Assembly (NCBI GenBank): GCA_947476535.1
Contig: CANJRC010000019.1
Coordinates: 1-46,991, forward strand
Direction of reading: 5' to 3'
Source of the DNA: Betaproteobacteria bacterium
GTDB lineage: Bacteria; Pseudomonadota; Gammaproteobacteria; Burkholderiales; SG8-39
DNA: 46,991 nucleotides
A program made the position numbers and the translations under genes. Below, piece by piece: positions 1-8,149 of the stretch (position 1 is its first letter; every line of letters starts with the position of its first letter). The notes below the pieces were generated by a model. It did not search any database. It saw nothing but the letters and a program-made list of their open reading frames with translations, and was not told the origin of the DNA.

Positions 1-1
1 G

Positions 2-97
2 CGGCGCGTTGTCACATTTCACGCCAGCCAGAAACTGAAGGCCCTCGTGGAACAGGCACATGGAAAACCACAAGGCGACGAGCAACAGCAAGGATAG
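2..97 (+). CDS. ihfA: Integration host factor subunit alpha, C-terminal end (partial)
   Basis: The window opens inside this gene. The visible tail reads RRVVTFHASQKLKALVEQ and continues to a TAG at 95-97. This matches the C-terminal arm and last helix of IhfA, the alpha subunit of the heterodimeric DNA-bending protein IHF. About 31 residues are present; the N-terminal two thirds lie outside the window. The stop lies 38 bases inside the following merR-type gene. This overlap and gene order (ihfA, MerR-type regulator, tRNA-Pro) are common in betaproteobacteria and support the identification. Family assignment is confident despite the short length. Confidence 0.88.
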   Translation, partial: RRVVTFHASQKLKALVEQAHGKPQGDEQQQG

Positions 98-458
98 CCT
101 GCCGCCGATCCCGGCCAAGCGCTACTTCACGATCGGCGAAGTGAGCGAGTTGTGCGGGGTAAAGCCGCACGTCCTGCGCTATTGGGAACAGGAGTTCACG
201 CAACTCAAACCCGTCAAGCGCCGCGGCAACCGCCGCTATTACCAACACCACGAAGTTTTGCTGATCCGTCGCATTCGCGAACTGCTGTACGAGCAAGGAT
301 TTACCATCAGCGGTGCGCGCAACCGGCTGGATGAAGGTCTTGGTGCCAATGCTGCCCGGATGGCGAAGTTGGAGCAGGGCACGGCCATGTCTGCTGCCGT
401 GGACACAAGTTTCCTGCGGCGGGAAATCGAATCGGTGCTGGAGCTGCTTCGCGCGTGA
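60..458 (+). CDS. MerR-family transcriptional regulator
   Basis: A 132-residue protein with an N-terminal MerR-type winged helix-turn-helix. It contains [20 protein letters not shown] (residues about 21-40), then [11 protein letters not shown] and the wing segment [13 protein letters not shown], as in the short MerR proteins found next to ihfA. These regulators bind spaced promoters and reshape them for RNA polymerase. There is no metal-binding cysteine cluster at the C-terminus, so a metal sensor is unlikely; the effector is unknown. The ATG at 60 lies within the end of ihfA, suggesting translational coupling. It is probably the last gene of a pheT-ihfA type operon that starts outside the window. 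Confidence 0.9.
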   Translation: MENHKATSNSKDSLPPIPAKRYFTIGEVSELCGVKPHVLRYWEQEFTQLKPVKRRGNRRYYQHHEVLLIRRIRELLYEQGFTISGARNRLDEGLGANAARMAKLEQGTAMSAAVDTSFLRREIESVLELLRA

Positions 459-488
459 AGTGTCTCGGGGCTCCCTTGGCCCCTCTGT

Positions 489-494
489 TATAAT
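489..494 (+). promoter_or_regulatory. -10 element upstream of tRNA-Pro
   Basis: A perfect TATAAT lies 11 bases before the mature 5' end of tRNA-Pro. No good -35 hexamer is visible at 16-18 bp spacing. The position fits a dedicated tRNA promoter located just after the merR stop. Confidence 0.55.
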
Positions 495-505
495 TCCCGC
501 AACGT

Positions 506-582
<77 letters not shown>

Positions 583-608
583 ATATTTGAGTTGTCGAAA
601 AATGAGAG

Positions 609-635
609 AGCCAGCGCGAGCTGGCTTTTTTGTTT
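609..635 (+). terminator. Rho-independent terminator after tRNA-Pro
   Basis: A perfect 7-bp stem, AGCCAGC (609-615) and GCTGGCT (620-626), encloses a GCGA loop and runs into a T tract. It lies 27 nt after the tRNA CCA end and is a good intrinsic terminator. Confidence 0.85.
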
Positions 636-664
636 CCTGGTGGCACTCGACATCAACCCGGGGG

Positions 665-846
665 TTATGGCGGCAGCGTCACTCCGAAACGGCGCTTGAG
701 GATGTCGGCGATGTTCCGTAGCAGGAACCAAACCGGGCCACCTCCAGCGTCTCGCAGTCGAGCAGCGTGGACGAAGCTTTCCACAGGTGGTATTTCATCA
801 GTCCGTGATCGACGATGATGTCGGCGAGCTCTGTGAATCCTGCGGC
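665..846 (-). pseudogene. Decayed C-terminal coding remnant, family not recognised
   Basis: On the minus strand one frame reads FTELADIIVDHGLMKYHLWK and on to about ARFG. Another frame then continues [20 protein letters not shown] and ends at a TAA (665-667). Both halves look like real protein (amphipathic, normal residue mix), joined by one frameshift near 733. A TAG closes the first frame at 847-849 and there is no start codon. I read this as the tail end of a lost gene. I do not recognise the family, and chance similarity to coding sequence remains possible. Confidence 0.35.
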
Positions 847-856
847 CTACTGCAGG

Positions 857-1765
857 CTAACGTCCTGCCAGCACCAGCAGCACGCCGCCCACGATCAGTA
901 GCAATCCAGCGACGTCAATGGTGCGGATGCTCTCCTTGAGATAGAAACGGCTGAAAGCCAGCGTGAAGATCATTTCGACCTGGCCGACCGCGCGCACCAG
1001 CGCGACAGGTGCCATGGCAAATCCGGTGAACCAGCACCCGGAGCCCAGCGACGAGAGTGTGCCGACCAATGCAGAAGTACGCCAAGTGCGAAAGCAGGCG
1101 AGCAATTGGTCGCGCTCGCGAGCCGCGAGCCAGGCGCCCAACATGACGGATTGCAGCGTGTTGGTGACCAGAAGCGTAAACAGGGCGCGGGGGATGATGC
1201 CTTGCCCGGGCAGCATCAGGATCGCATCCTTGATGAAGACGGTGGCATTGGCAAAGAAGAAGCCCGCCCCGAGTCCACACAGCGCTGCCGGTTGGAAGGT
1301 GGCGGTGATGATCTCGCGCGGCTTGAGTCCGCGGCCACCAAGTGACAGCACCAGCACCCCGACGACGCCGACGGCGATACCGGAGATCGACAGTGGCGTC
1401 AGCACTTCGTCGAGGATGATCCATGCGACCACCGCGCCTTGCGCGGCCTCGGTCTTTGAATAGGCGGTGCCCACGGCAAAGTTGCGATACCCGAATGCCA
1501 TGATCAAGAGCGAAGTGCCGAAAATCTGCATCAAGCCACCGGCAGCGCTCATCGCAAGAAAGCGCGGGCTGAGGGAGGGCAGTTCCTGGGCGGTGTAAAG
1601 GTAAGCGAGGGTCACCAGCAATATTCCGATGGGAACGCCATAGAAATAGCGCACGAATCCGGCAGCGTTCACCGACAGTTCGGCGCGCAGCCTCTGCTGC
1701 AGGGCCGTGCGCCAGGTCTGGAACAGCGCTGCGGTGAACGTAATGAGTACCCAGAATTCGAACAT
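857..1765 (-). CDS. EamA/DMT-superfamily membrane transporter
   Basis: A 302-residue, very hydrophobic protein with about ten predicted transmembrane segments in two repeated halves, typical of drug/metabolite transporters. The second half contains the sequence MFEF... to ...AGLLLIVGGVLLVLAGR, ending in a hydrophobic helix as EamA repeats do. The chosen ATG at 1765 begins MFEFWVLITF and has GGGAG about 10 nt upstream; an in-frame extension to 1861 has no membrane character and was left out. It lies 44 nt downstream of the MFS gene on the same strand, so the two are probably co-transcribed. Such proteins export or import small metabolites across the inner membrane. The substrate cannot be predicted. 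Confidence 0.85.
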   Translation of the reverse strand: MFEFWVLITFTAALFQTWRTALQQRLRAELSVNAAGFVRYFYGVPIGILLVTLAYLYTAQELPSLSPRFLAMSAAGGLMQIFGTSLLIMAFGYRNFAVGTAYSKTEAAQGAVVAWIILDEVLTPLSISGIAVGVVGVLVLSLGGRGLKPREIITATFQPAALCGLGAGFFFANATVFIKDAILMLPGQGIIPRALFTLLVTNTLQSVMLGAWLAARERDQLLACFRTWRTSALVGTLSSLGSGCWFTGFAMAPVALVRAVGQVEMIFTLAFSRFYLKESIRTIDVAGLLLIVGGVLLVLAGR

Positions 1766-1809
1766 GCTGTCTGTAGCTCCCGGTGACGGCTTCCGAAATG
1801 ATGCGCGGT

Positions 1810-3030
1810 TCAGGTCCCGGTGCGGCGCAGGAGGCCAAGGAGCAGGAGCAGCACGGTGCACACGGCGGTCAGCACGTAGAGCGCGCTGGTGAAGGAGCCC
1901 GTGGCATCGTGAAGCACGCCGACGCTCAGAGGGCCCAGCACACCGCCGATTTCAGCGGCCGAAAAGAAAAGGCCGCTTACCGCGCCGGTGTTTCGCTGGT
2001 CCACACCGCGAAGTTCCATCAGCATCAGCACCGATACGGTGACCATGGAGCCGCGGGAAATTCCCTGGCAGATCAGCGCCAGGGCGAGCAGGGGACCGCT
2101 GCCTGCCTGCAGCAGCAAGGTCGCAGCCCCGGCGCTCGCGATCAGTCCGGCGAGGATGTAGACACGTCGCTCCGGCGTCGCAAGTCTCGGGATGGCCAGG
2201 GCGCTGATGATCCCGACCAGCATGGGAATGGATGCCCAGTAACCCGAGGCGGTTGGACTCATGCCGCCGGAGCGCAGGATTTCCGCGAGCCAGTTGTTCA
2301 GGCTGTGGGTGAAGAAGAACATGCACATGCTCATGAGCATGACCAGCTGCACCGGGCGCAGTCCGATCAGGTGCTTGAAGACGGCAATTTGTCCGGCTTT
2401 TGGCTCCGCTGCGTTCTGCCGTTCCAGCGCGCGCGCAGCCGGATGGGCGCCGACGAAGAGCCAGACCAGGCCCGCGATGAAGGCCAGGCCCGCATACACG
2501 GACATGACGCGGCGCCAGTCGCCATCGAAGAGCGGCATCAGGATGCTGTTGGTCAGCGACAACGAGGCCACCGCACCCAGCGACGGGCCGGTGATGTAGA
2601 CGCCCATGGCCAGTCCGCGCTCCTTGCCGACGAACCACTGTGACACCAGTTTGGGTGCGCCGACCGAGATCATGGGGCCGCCCAGGCCGAATGTGGCCAC
2701 GGCAATGAACATGGCCAGGTAGTTTTGCGCCGCGCCGCGCATCAGTCCCGAGATCGCGATGATCAGCATGGCGATGAACAGCGATCGCCGCGGTCCGAGC
2801 CTGTCGAGGATGGCGCCGGAGGGAATGGCCGCGGCGATATAGACCAGCGGCCATGCGCCCAGCACGCTGCCCATGGCTGCGTGGCTGATATCAAGGGCTT
2901 GCGTAATGGGCAGGACCAGGGGCGCGAGCGAGGCGACCGACAGGCCGAAGCAGAAATACATGAACCACAGCCCGGCCAGGATGGCCCAGCGATACGGGTG
3001 CTCGGATGCGACGAAAGGAGTGGCTGTCAA
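1810..3030 (-). CDS. Major facilitator superfamily (MFS) transporter
   Basis: About 406 residues with twelve likely transmembrane helices. The loop between helices 2 and 3 reads GAILDRLGPRRSL, the MFS motif A (G-x-x-x-D-R-x-G-R-R). The protein resembles MFS carriers of the cyanate/nitrate and sugar-acid type, but no substrate signature is clear. Start choice: a TTG at 3030 (TATPFVASEH follows) has AGAGGT five bases upstream. The longer GTG start at 3099 lacks a ribosome binding site but cannot be excluded. The gene is divergent from the secreted hydrolase at 3238 and precedes the DMT transporter. Two different exporter or importer families in one unit suggest traffic of the same class of small organic molecule, which is inference. 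Confidence 0.86.
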   Translation of the reverse strand: MTATPFVASEHPYRWAILAGLWFMYFCFGLSVASLAPLVLPITQALDISHAAMGSVLGAWPLVYIAAAIPSGAILDRLGPRRSLFIAMLIIAISGLMRGAAQNYLAMFIAVATFGLGGPMISVGAPKLVSQWFVGKERGLAMGVYITGPSLGAVASLSLTNSILMPLFDGDWRRVMSVYAGLAFIAGLVWLFVGAHPAARALERQNAAEPKAGQIAVFKHLIGLRPVQLVMLMSMCMFFFTHSLNNWLAEILRSGGMSPTASGYWASIPMLVGIISALAIPRLATPERRVYILAGLIASAGAATLLLQAGSGPLLALALICQGISRGSMVTVSVLMLMELRGVDQRNTGAVSGLFFSAAEIGGVLGPLSVGVLHDATGSFTSALYVLTAVCTVLLLLLGLLRRTGT

Positions 3031-3237
3031 AGTACCTCTGTTGCTGAACGTCGGACCGGCACCGAGCCTGACCGTGGCTGTTGATCCCCCTTCAATCACG
3101 GCAGGGTCTGGATTGCACGCGATATTACACTGCCGTCGTTTCCTGCTGGCGCCGGTCGCCGGTGACCGCGACCGCCTCCGAGCGAGCAGCTAAATTCTGT
3201 ATGATTTGAACCAGCCATTGCTCTATGGAGGAAGAAT

Positions 3238-4731
3238 ATGTCACAGCGTGCGGCGGGCCGAGTGGGTGCGTTGGGCGGGTGGGTGTTGCTTTGTGTCGTC
3301 ATGTTTCTCGTGGGCCGGGCCCACGCAGCACCGGAGGCGCGCCTGGTGACATTGCCGACAATCACCGCGATTCCGGTGACGGTCGGCTCCAAGCCCTTTG
3401 GCTCGCGCGCCGACCAGATCGCCGCCGCAGGACAGGTGGAGCGAGAGTACCTGCAGTCCGGCACCGCCAATGTGTACGCGCATGATGCCGAGGGCTATGC
3501 CACCGTTCGCGACGGCAATGTGAAATACGTGACGCGCTTCATCGTGCGCATGCCCTCCGATCCGGCGCGGTTCAGTGGCACCGTGTGGCTGGAATTGATG
3601 AATCCGACGGCGCGCTATGACCAGGACGTGTTCGGAGCGTTGTCGATGGAGCACTTGCTGCGGCGGGGCGACATCTACGTGGGACTCTCGGTCAAGCCGA
3701 TATCCGCGCGCACCATCGCCGCCAATTACGACCTGAAGAACACGCCCAGGCGCTACCAGGCGCTCAGCTTCCCCAATCCGCAGCCCAGCCTGTGCGAGCC
3801 TCCAGGAAACGGGGTGACTTCGTTCAAGGATAGTGAGGATGGATTGGCATGGGACATCGTCAGCCAGGCCGGTGCCGCGCTGCGAAGTCCCGCCGGTCCG
3901 CTGGCGGACTACCGAGTCCAGCGCATCTTCGCGAGCGGCTATTCGCAGACCGCCAACTACCTGGTGACGTACATCAATGCCGTCTTGCCCACGGTCAGGA
4001 CGGCCTCGGGTGCCCCGGTCTTTGACGGCTATCTGATCGGCGCACGCACTGCCAACTGGACGCCCATCAACCAGTGCGCCCAGGTATTCGCCAGGGAAGC
4101 GCTGCAGCAGCTGCTGCGCGACGCCGGGGTGCCGGTGCTCAATGTCAATACGGAAACCGATGTTCCGGGGACGGTTGCCGCGCGGCGCGCCGACGACACC
4201 CGCTTTCGCCTGTGGGAAGTCGCCGGCGCGGGGCACTCTAACCAGGACAGTCGCAGCCGCACCACCGCCGATCGGGACTTCAAGGACACGCCGTTTCCGG
4301 CCCTGTCAATCTCATGCGTGAACAAGATCACCACGTTCCCGTCGCGCTACGCTTTGAATGCGGCGCACGCTGCGCTGGATCGATGGGTGCGCGATGGCGT
4401 GGCACCGGGCAGCGCGGAGCGGCTCGCATTCCAGGGCAACGCGATCGCCCGCGATGCCCATGGCAACGCCCTCGGCGGCGTCCGATTGCCGCCCATCGAG
4501 GTGCCGTTGGCCGAATACCAGGGCAGCAACAAGTTCGCCGGGCAGGGTGCGAATTTCTGCTTCCTGCTGGGCAGCGAGATTGCGTTTCCCGAGGAAAAGC
4601 TCAAGACCCTGTATCCGACGCCGGAGAGTTATCTCCAGAAGCTGACCGAGGCGGCGGAGGCAGCGGTTGCCAAGGGACTGCTAGAGCGGGAAGATGCGGC
4701 GGAACTCATCGCCAACGCCAGGAAACGTTAG
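3238..4731 (+). CDS. Secreted alpha/beta hydrolase-domain protein
   Basis: A 497-residue protein. Residues about 1-31 form a signal peptide (basic start, hydrophobic stretch WVLLCVVMFLVG, cleavage after AHA), so it probably acts in the periplasm or outside the cell. The mature part matches the large alpha/beta hydrolase-domain family often found near aromatic or steroid catabolism genes. The likely nucleophile elbow is ASGYSQTAN, with Ser in a G-x-S context, and the likely catalytic His is in VAGAGHSNQDS. A strong GGAGGAAG precedes the ATG. It is divergent from the MFS gene and could process a substrate outside the inner membrane. Esterase or lactonase activity is an inference from the fold. 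Confidence 0.82.
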   Translation: MSQRAAGRVGALGGWVLLCVVMFLVGRAHAAPEARLVTLPTITAIPVTVGSKPFGSRADQIAAAGQVEREYLQSGTANVYAHDAEGYATVRDGNVKYVTRFIVRMPSDPARFSGTVWLELMNPTARYDQDVFGALSMEHLLRRGDIYVGLSVKPISARTIAANYDLKNTPRRYQALSFPNPQPSLCEPPGNGVTSFKDSEDGLAWDIVSQAGAALRSPAGPLADYRVQRIFASGYSQTANYLVTYINAVLPTVRTASGAPVFDGYLIGARTANWTPINQCAQVFAREALQQLLRDAGVPVLNVNTETDVPGTVAARRADDTRFRLWEVAGAGHSNQDSRSRTTADRDFKDTPFPALSISCVNKITTFPSRYALNAAHAALDRWVRDGVAPGSAERLAFQGNAIARDAHGNALGGVRLPPIEVPLAEYQGSNKFAGQGANFCFLLGSEIAFPEEKLKTLYPTPESYLQKLTEAAEAAVAKGLLEREDAAELIANARKR

Positions 4732-4800
4732 TAGTAATGGTGCGCTGATCGGCGAAGGGCGTCTCGTCGCGCACCGGCCCGACGATTATCAGGCGGCCTA

Positions 4801-6759
4801 CTACAGGCTCACGCCGATCCTGAACCCATCCCAGATGGCATCGATGGCCCGACGCGGCGCAAGGCAGTCGCCTGCCACGTGCACTTCAAGCCCCTCGACT
4901 GCGCGCAGCTGGTTGGCCAGCGCGTTTTCCGCCACGCCATACCAGGACATCACCACGGCGTCGGCATCGACCCAGCGCGTGATGCCGGTCAGCCCCTCGC
5001 GCACCTGCAGCCGGCCGGGTTCCACAGCGCTCGCCATGTGGTACTCGATGAACTGGATTCCTGCGGCTCTCAATCGACGCATCATCGGCGGCTTGGAGAA
5101 AGTGTCCATCTCGGTCCCGATCGGCACCGGCGAGACGATGCTCACCGCGTGACCAGCGGCCGCGAGCCCCTCGGCGGTGGTCAGGCATTTCCAATCGGAC
5201 TCCCCGGAGTCCACCACCACGACCTGCTTGCCTTTGACGCGTCCTTCGATGGCGTCGAGAACGGAGTACACGTGCGGCGCCTCGACACCGGGGATGGCGG
5301 GGCGCCCGGGGCGCGACCCGGTCGCCACGACGATGGCGTCCGCGTTGAAGGCGATGACGTTGTCGACAGTCGCGCGCTGGTTGAGGTGAACCACGACGCC
5401 CAGCTTGCCGATCTGGCGCTCGATGAAGCGCACGCTGTTGGCGAACTCGTCGCGGTAGGGCATGGCTCGGGCCGCGATGAGCACCTGTCCGCCCAGCCGG
5501 TCGGAGGCTTCCCACAAGCTCACCTTGTGCCCGCGTTGGGCTGCTGTTTCCGCCGCCTTGAGGCCGCCGGGCCCTCCGCCGATGACCAGCACCTGGCGCG
5601 GCTTTGCAGCCGGCGCGATCTTGCCCGCCCCATACTGCTTCTCGTAGCCCACGACCGGATTGACCAGGCAGGCGATGGGCGAGCCGCGATGCGGGCCGCC
5701 GCGGCAGCCGACGTTGCAGGAGATGCATTCGCGGATGTCGTCGCGGCGCCCCTCGCGCGCCTTGTTGGGAAGTTCGGGGTCGGCGATGAGGGGCCGCACC
5801 AGGCACACGGCATCTGCCGTCCCATCGGCGAGCAGGGCTTCGCACTGCTCCGGTGTGACCAGGCGCGCAACGGCCAGCACCGGGGTGCCGTGGGCCACCT
5901 GGCGCACGTGCTTCGCGTAATGGGCGAAGGGCGCGCGCGGGAAACTCATGTCGGGAATCATGCGGTCAATGGAGGCGTAGTTCGACTGGCTGACGCTGAT
6001 GTAGTCCACCGAGATGCGGGCGAGCAGGTGATCGAGGATGGCGTTGCATTCCTCGGGGTTGATGCCGCCGGGAACAAACTCTTCGGCGCTGACGCGAATG
6101 CCCACCGGCAGGTCGCCGACTTCATTGCGTACCGCCTCCAGCACCCGCAGGGGCAGCCGGCAACGATTCTCGATCGATCCGCCATACTCATCGGTGCGGG
6201 CGTTGCTGAAGGGGGAAAGGAATTCCGCGAGCAGGTAGCCATGCGCGAGGTACACCTCCAGCCCGTCGAAGCCGGCCGAGGCCAGGCGCCGTGCCGCCGA
6301 GCGGTAGCAGGCAACCAGTTCGTCGATGTCGCGCTTGTCCATGGCGTGGGGCACCACGCGGCTCGCGGGGTCGGGAATCGCCGAAGGTGCCCACAGCTCG
6401 CGATGCGTGGCAAAGCCGTGGCCCTGGCGGCCGAGGTGGGAGAGCTGGCCGAAGATCTTCGCGCCGCCCTCATGCACGGCTTTCGCGATATGCGCATACG
6501 ATGGAATCGAATCATCCGACCACACTTCATTGACGCCGGCGGCTGCCAGGCCCGTCGGGTGCACCATGGAGGAACCCTGGATGATCATGCCGACGCCGCC
6601 GCGGGCGCGCTCGGCGAGGTAATGGGCCTGGCGGTCGTTGAGATGGAAGCTGTGCCAGTCGACAAAGCGCGAGCCGTGGCCGGCGAAGACGATGCGATTG
6701 CGGATCTCGGCGCGGCCGATCTTGAAGGGCGAGAACAGCTTTGGATAGGTTTGGCTCAA
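4801..6759 (-). CDS. Old yellow enzyme / 2,4-dienoyl-CoA reductase-type FMN-FAD-[4Fe-4S] oxidoreductase
   Basis: A 652-residue enzyme with the FadH-type layout. An N-terminal FMN-binding TIM barrel (about 5-340) contains FGQLSHLGRQG and HGYLLAEFLSP. A four-cysteine cluster site follows with Cys near 345, 348, 352 and 364 (C-x2-C-x3-C-x11-C). FAD and NAD(P) domains follow, with VIGGGPGG at about 392-399 and VATGSRPGRPAIPG. The family reduces conjugated C=C bonds in dienoyl-CoA, enones or amine substrates. Start: a TTG at 6759 (LSQTYPKLFSPF) has GGAG upstream; 91 further in-frame codons run over the divergent promoter region and look noncoding. It is divergent from the SDR at 6912. The substrate is unknown. 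Confidence 0.88.
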   Translation of the reverse strand: MSQTYPKLFSPFKIGRAEIRNRIVFAGHGSRFVDWHSFHLNDRQAHYLAERARGGVGMIIQGSSMVHPTGLAAAGVNEVWSDDSIPSYAHIAKAVHEGGAKIFGQLSHLGRQGHGFATHRELWAPSAIPDPASRVVPHAMDKRDIDELVACYRSAARRLASAGFDGLEVYLAHGYLLAEFLSPFSNARTDEYGGSIENRCRLPLRVLEAVRNEVGDLPVGIRVSAEEFVPGGINPEECNAILDHLLARISVDYISVSQSNYASIDRMIPDMSFPRAPFAHYAKHVRQVAHGTPVLAVARLVTPEQCEALLADGTADAVCLVRPLIADPELPNKAREGRRDDIRECISCNVGCRGGPHRGSPIACLVNPVVGYEKQYGAGKIAPAAKPRQVLVIGGGPGGLKAAETAAQRGHKVSLWEASDRLGGQVLIAARAMPYRDEFANSVRFIERQIGKLGVVVHLNQRATVDNVIAFNADAIVVATGSRPGRPAIPGVEAPHVYSVLDAIEGRVKGKQVVVVDSGESDWKCLTTAEGLAAAGHAVSIVSPVPIGTEMDTFSKPPMMRRLRAAGIQFIEYHMASAVEPGRLQVREGLTGITRWVDADAVVMSWYGVAENALANQLRAVEGLEVHVAGDCLAPRRAIDAIWDGFRIGVSL

Positions 6760-6911
6760 GGCAGGATCTCCAGGGAACGGCAATAAGGCGGGACGCGCTT
6801 TGGCAAATCGGTGAGAATCCACCGCAGGCGTGGAAAATAGCATGATCGAGCGGACAGTGAATGCGCTCAGATTCGGACAGGCAAACAACCTTTGATCTCG
6901 GGAGACAGAAC

Positions 6912-7670
6912 GTGAACAGGAAATCGGTATTGCTGACCGGCGGTGGCTCCGGCATCGGCGAAGGCATCGCACAGGTGTTGGGAGAGCGCGGCTGGCACGT
7001 ACTCGTGAACGATGTGAACGCGGAGGCAGCACAGAAAGTGGCCAAGGCGGTGAAGGGCACGGCGCTCCCGGGTGATATCCGCAACCAGCCGAAGGCCTTG
7101 CTGGAGCAGGCAGTCGCGATCGCCGGCTCGCTGCATGCGTTGGTGAACAATGCCGGCATCATCCGGCGCTCAAACCTGTCGGAGACCACCGAGGCGGACC
7201 TCGACCTCGTCTATGACGTCAATATCAAGTCGATGATATTGCTGTCGCAGGCCGCACTGCCGCATTTGAAGGCGAGTGGCGGGGCGGTAGTCAACGTCTC
7301 TTCGATTGCCGCCAAGCACTCACAGACGGGAGCTGGCTTCTACTCCATGTCCAAGGCTGCCGTGTCAGCATTTACCCGGCTTGCGTCCGCTGAATGGGGA
7401 CCCTCAGGCGTTCGTGTCAATGGTGTGGCACCCGGGTTGATCCGCACCGCCATGGCCGAAGCGGTGTATTCGGTGCCCGAGCTGTTCGAGAAGCGGCGCA
7501 TGATGATGCCGTTGCGGCGCATCGGCGCACCGGTCGACATCGGCCGCGTGGTGGCGTTCCTGCTGTCGGAGGACGCGTCCTATGTCACGGGGCAGGTTAT
7601 CGACGTGGATGGCGGCTTCACGCAAACGCTGATCAGCCTCTTGCCACATCCTGAAACGCCGAAAGGCTGA
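6912..7670 (+). CDS. Short-chain dehydrogenase/reductase (SDR)
   Basis: A 252-residue classical SDR. It shows the nucleotide-binding TGGGSGIG (about 9-16), NNAG (79-82), catalytic Ser near 131 (VNVSS) and Y-S-M-S-K (Tyr144, Lys148). The end VTGQVIDVDGG is typical of the FabG-like C-terminus. It should interconvert an alcohol and a ketone with NAD(P)H in the cytoplasm. I chose the GTG at 6912 because GGGAG lies about 10 nt upstream and the family normally starts a few residues before the glycine motif; an in-frame ATG at 6861 is far upstream. It shares a 152-bp divergent promoter region with the OYE-type reductase, suggesting joint regulation. Confidence 0.9.
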   Translation: MNRKSVLLTGGGSGIGEGIAQVLGERGWHVLVNDVNAEAAQKVAKAVKGTALPGDIRNQPKALLEQAVAIAGSLHALVNNAGIIRRSNLSETTEADLDLVYDVNIKSMILLSQAALPHLKASGGAVVNVSSIAAKHSQTGAGFYSMSKAAVSAFTRLASAEWGPSGVRVNGVAPGLIRTAMAEAVYSVPELFEKRRMMMPLRRIGAPVDIGRVVAFLLSEDASYVTGQVIDVDGGFTQTLISLLPHPETPKG

Positions 7671-8017
7671 GGGCACACTGCGAATGCCGGGCGATGTCGT
7701 GAATACGCGTCGCCTCCATCATCGCTGCCCAGCGGGCGCTGGATGATTCAGACGTAAAGAGGGAGATCGCTCGCTGACCAGGTGAGTCGCGACACGATTC
7801 AGTCCACGATCTCACCCCTTGAACGACAGCTTTCTGGAGGGGGGCTGGACCAATGTTGACCCCGTGAGGCTACTCAGCGATGAGCTCGGGACTGGCCTAT
7901 TCTCGGCCGGAGCTGACCTTCGGGTAGGTAGTTGCTTCAGTCAGCTATCGGCCAATTGCTGCCGGTCGCAGTTACATTTCAATTTCGCCAATTGTGGCGT
8001 TCGACGCGCCCGAGAAG

Positions 8018-8040
8018 CGACAAACCCGCCGAAGCGGGTC
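8018..8040 (-). terminator. Probable terminator of the solute-binding protein gene
   Basis: The perfect 6-bp stem ACCCGC (8024-8029) and GCGGGT (8034-8039) has a CGAA loop, read on the minus strand as GACCCGCTTCGGCGGGTTTG. The short T run makes it a modest terminator. It lies about 110 nt beyond the stop of the leftward gene. Confidence 0.5.
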
Positions 8041-8067
8041 TGTGCTGCAGTGCTACTGAATGCGACT

Positions 8068-8119
8068 AGGCTGCGAGCTGCAGCCTCCTGCGTCGTGCCA
8101 TGAAGCTGAGGAAGCTTCA
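8068..8119. repeat. Pair of 19-nt perfect hairpins
   Basis: Two stem-loops of identical geometry lie 14 nt apart. The first is AGGCTGC (8068-8074), loop GAGCT, GCAGCCT (8080-8086). The second is TGAAGCT (8101-8107), loop GAGGA, AGCTTCA (8113-8119). Both have 7-bp stems and 5-nt loops beginning GAG. They follow the stop of the leftward binding-protein gene and may stabilise its mRNA 3' end or be a REP-like element. Confidence 0.4.
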
Positions 8120-8149
8120 GGTGGCAACCCATCCGGCGGCTCAAACATA

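Larger units (their letters stand above)
7671..8149. other. 479-bp noncoding spacer with hairpins
   Basis: No convincing gene is seen between the SDR and the solute-binding protein. The right third holds several short perfect hairpins, listed separately. The left part (about 7820-7990) is a patchwork of GGTAGGTAG- and CGGCC-rich words resembling the other long spacers at 9760-9900 and 14700-14890, perhaps decayed dispersed repeats. Short open frames here have no ribosome binding site or recognisable protein. Confidence 0.5.

Noticed and set aside
6760-7032. 91-codon N-terminal extension of the OYE-type reductase
   Set aside because: It is Arg/Ser-rich, has no family match by eye, and runs over the divergent SDR start; a TTG with a good ribosome binding site lies at the family start.
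7819-8103. Open frame of 94 codons in the spacer before the binding protein
   Set aside because: No ribosome binding site, odd residue composition, and it crosses the terminator hairpin.
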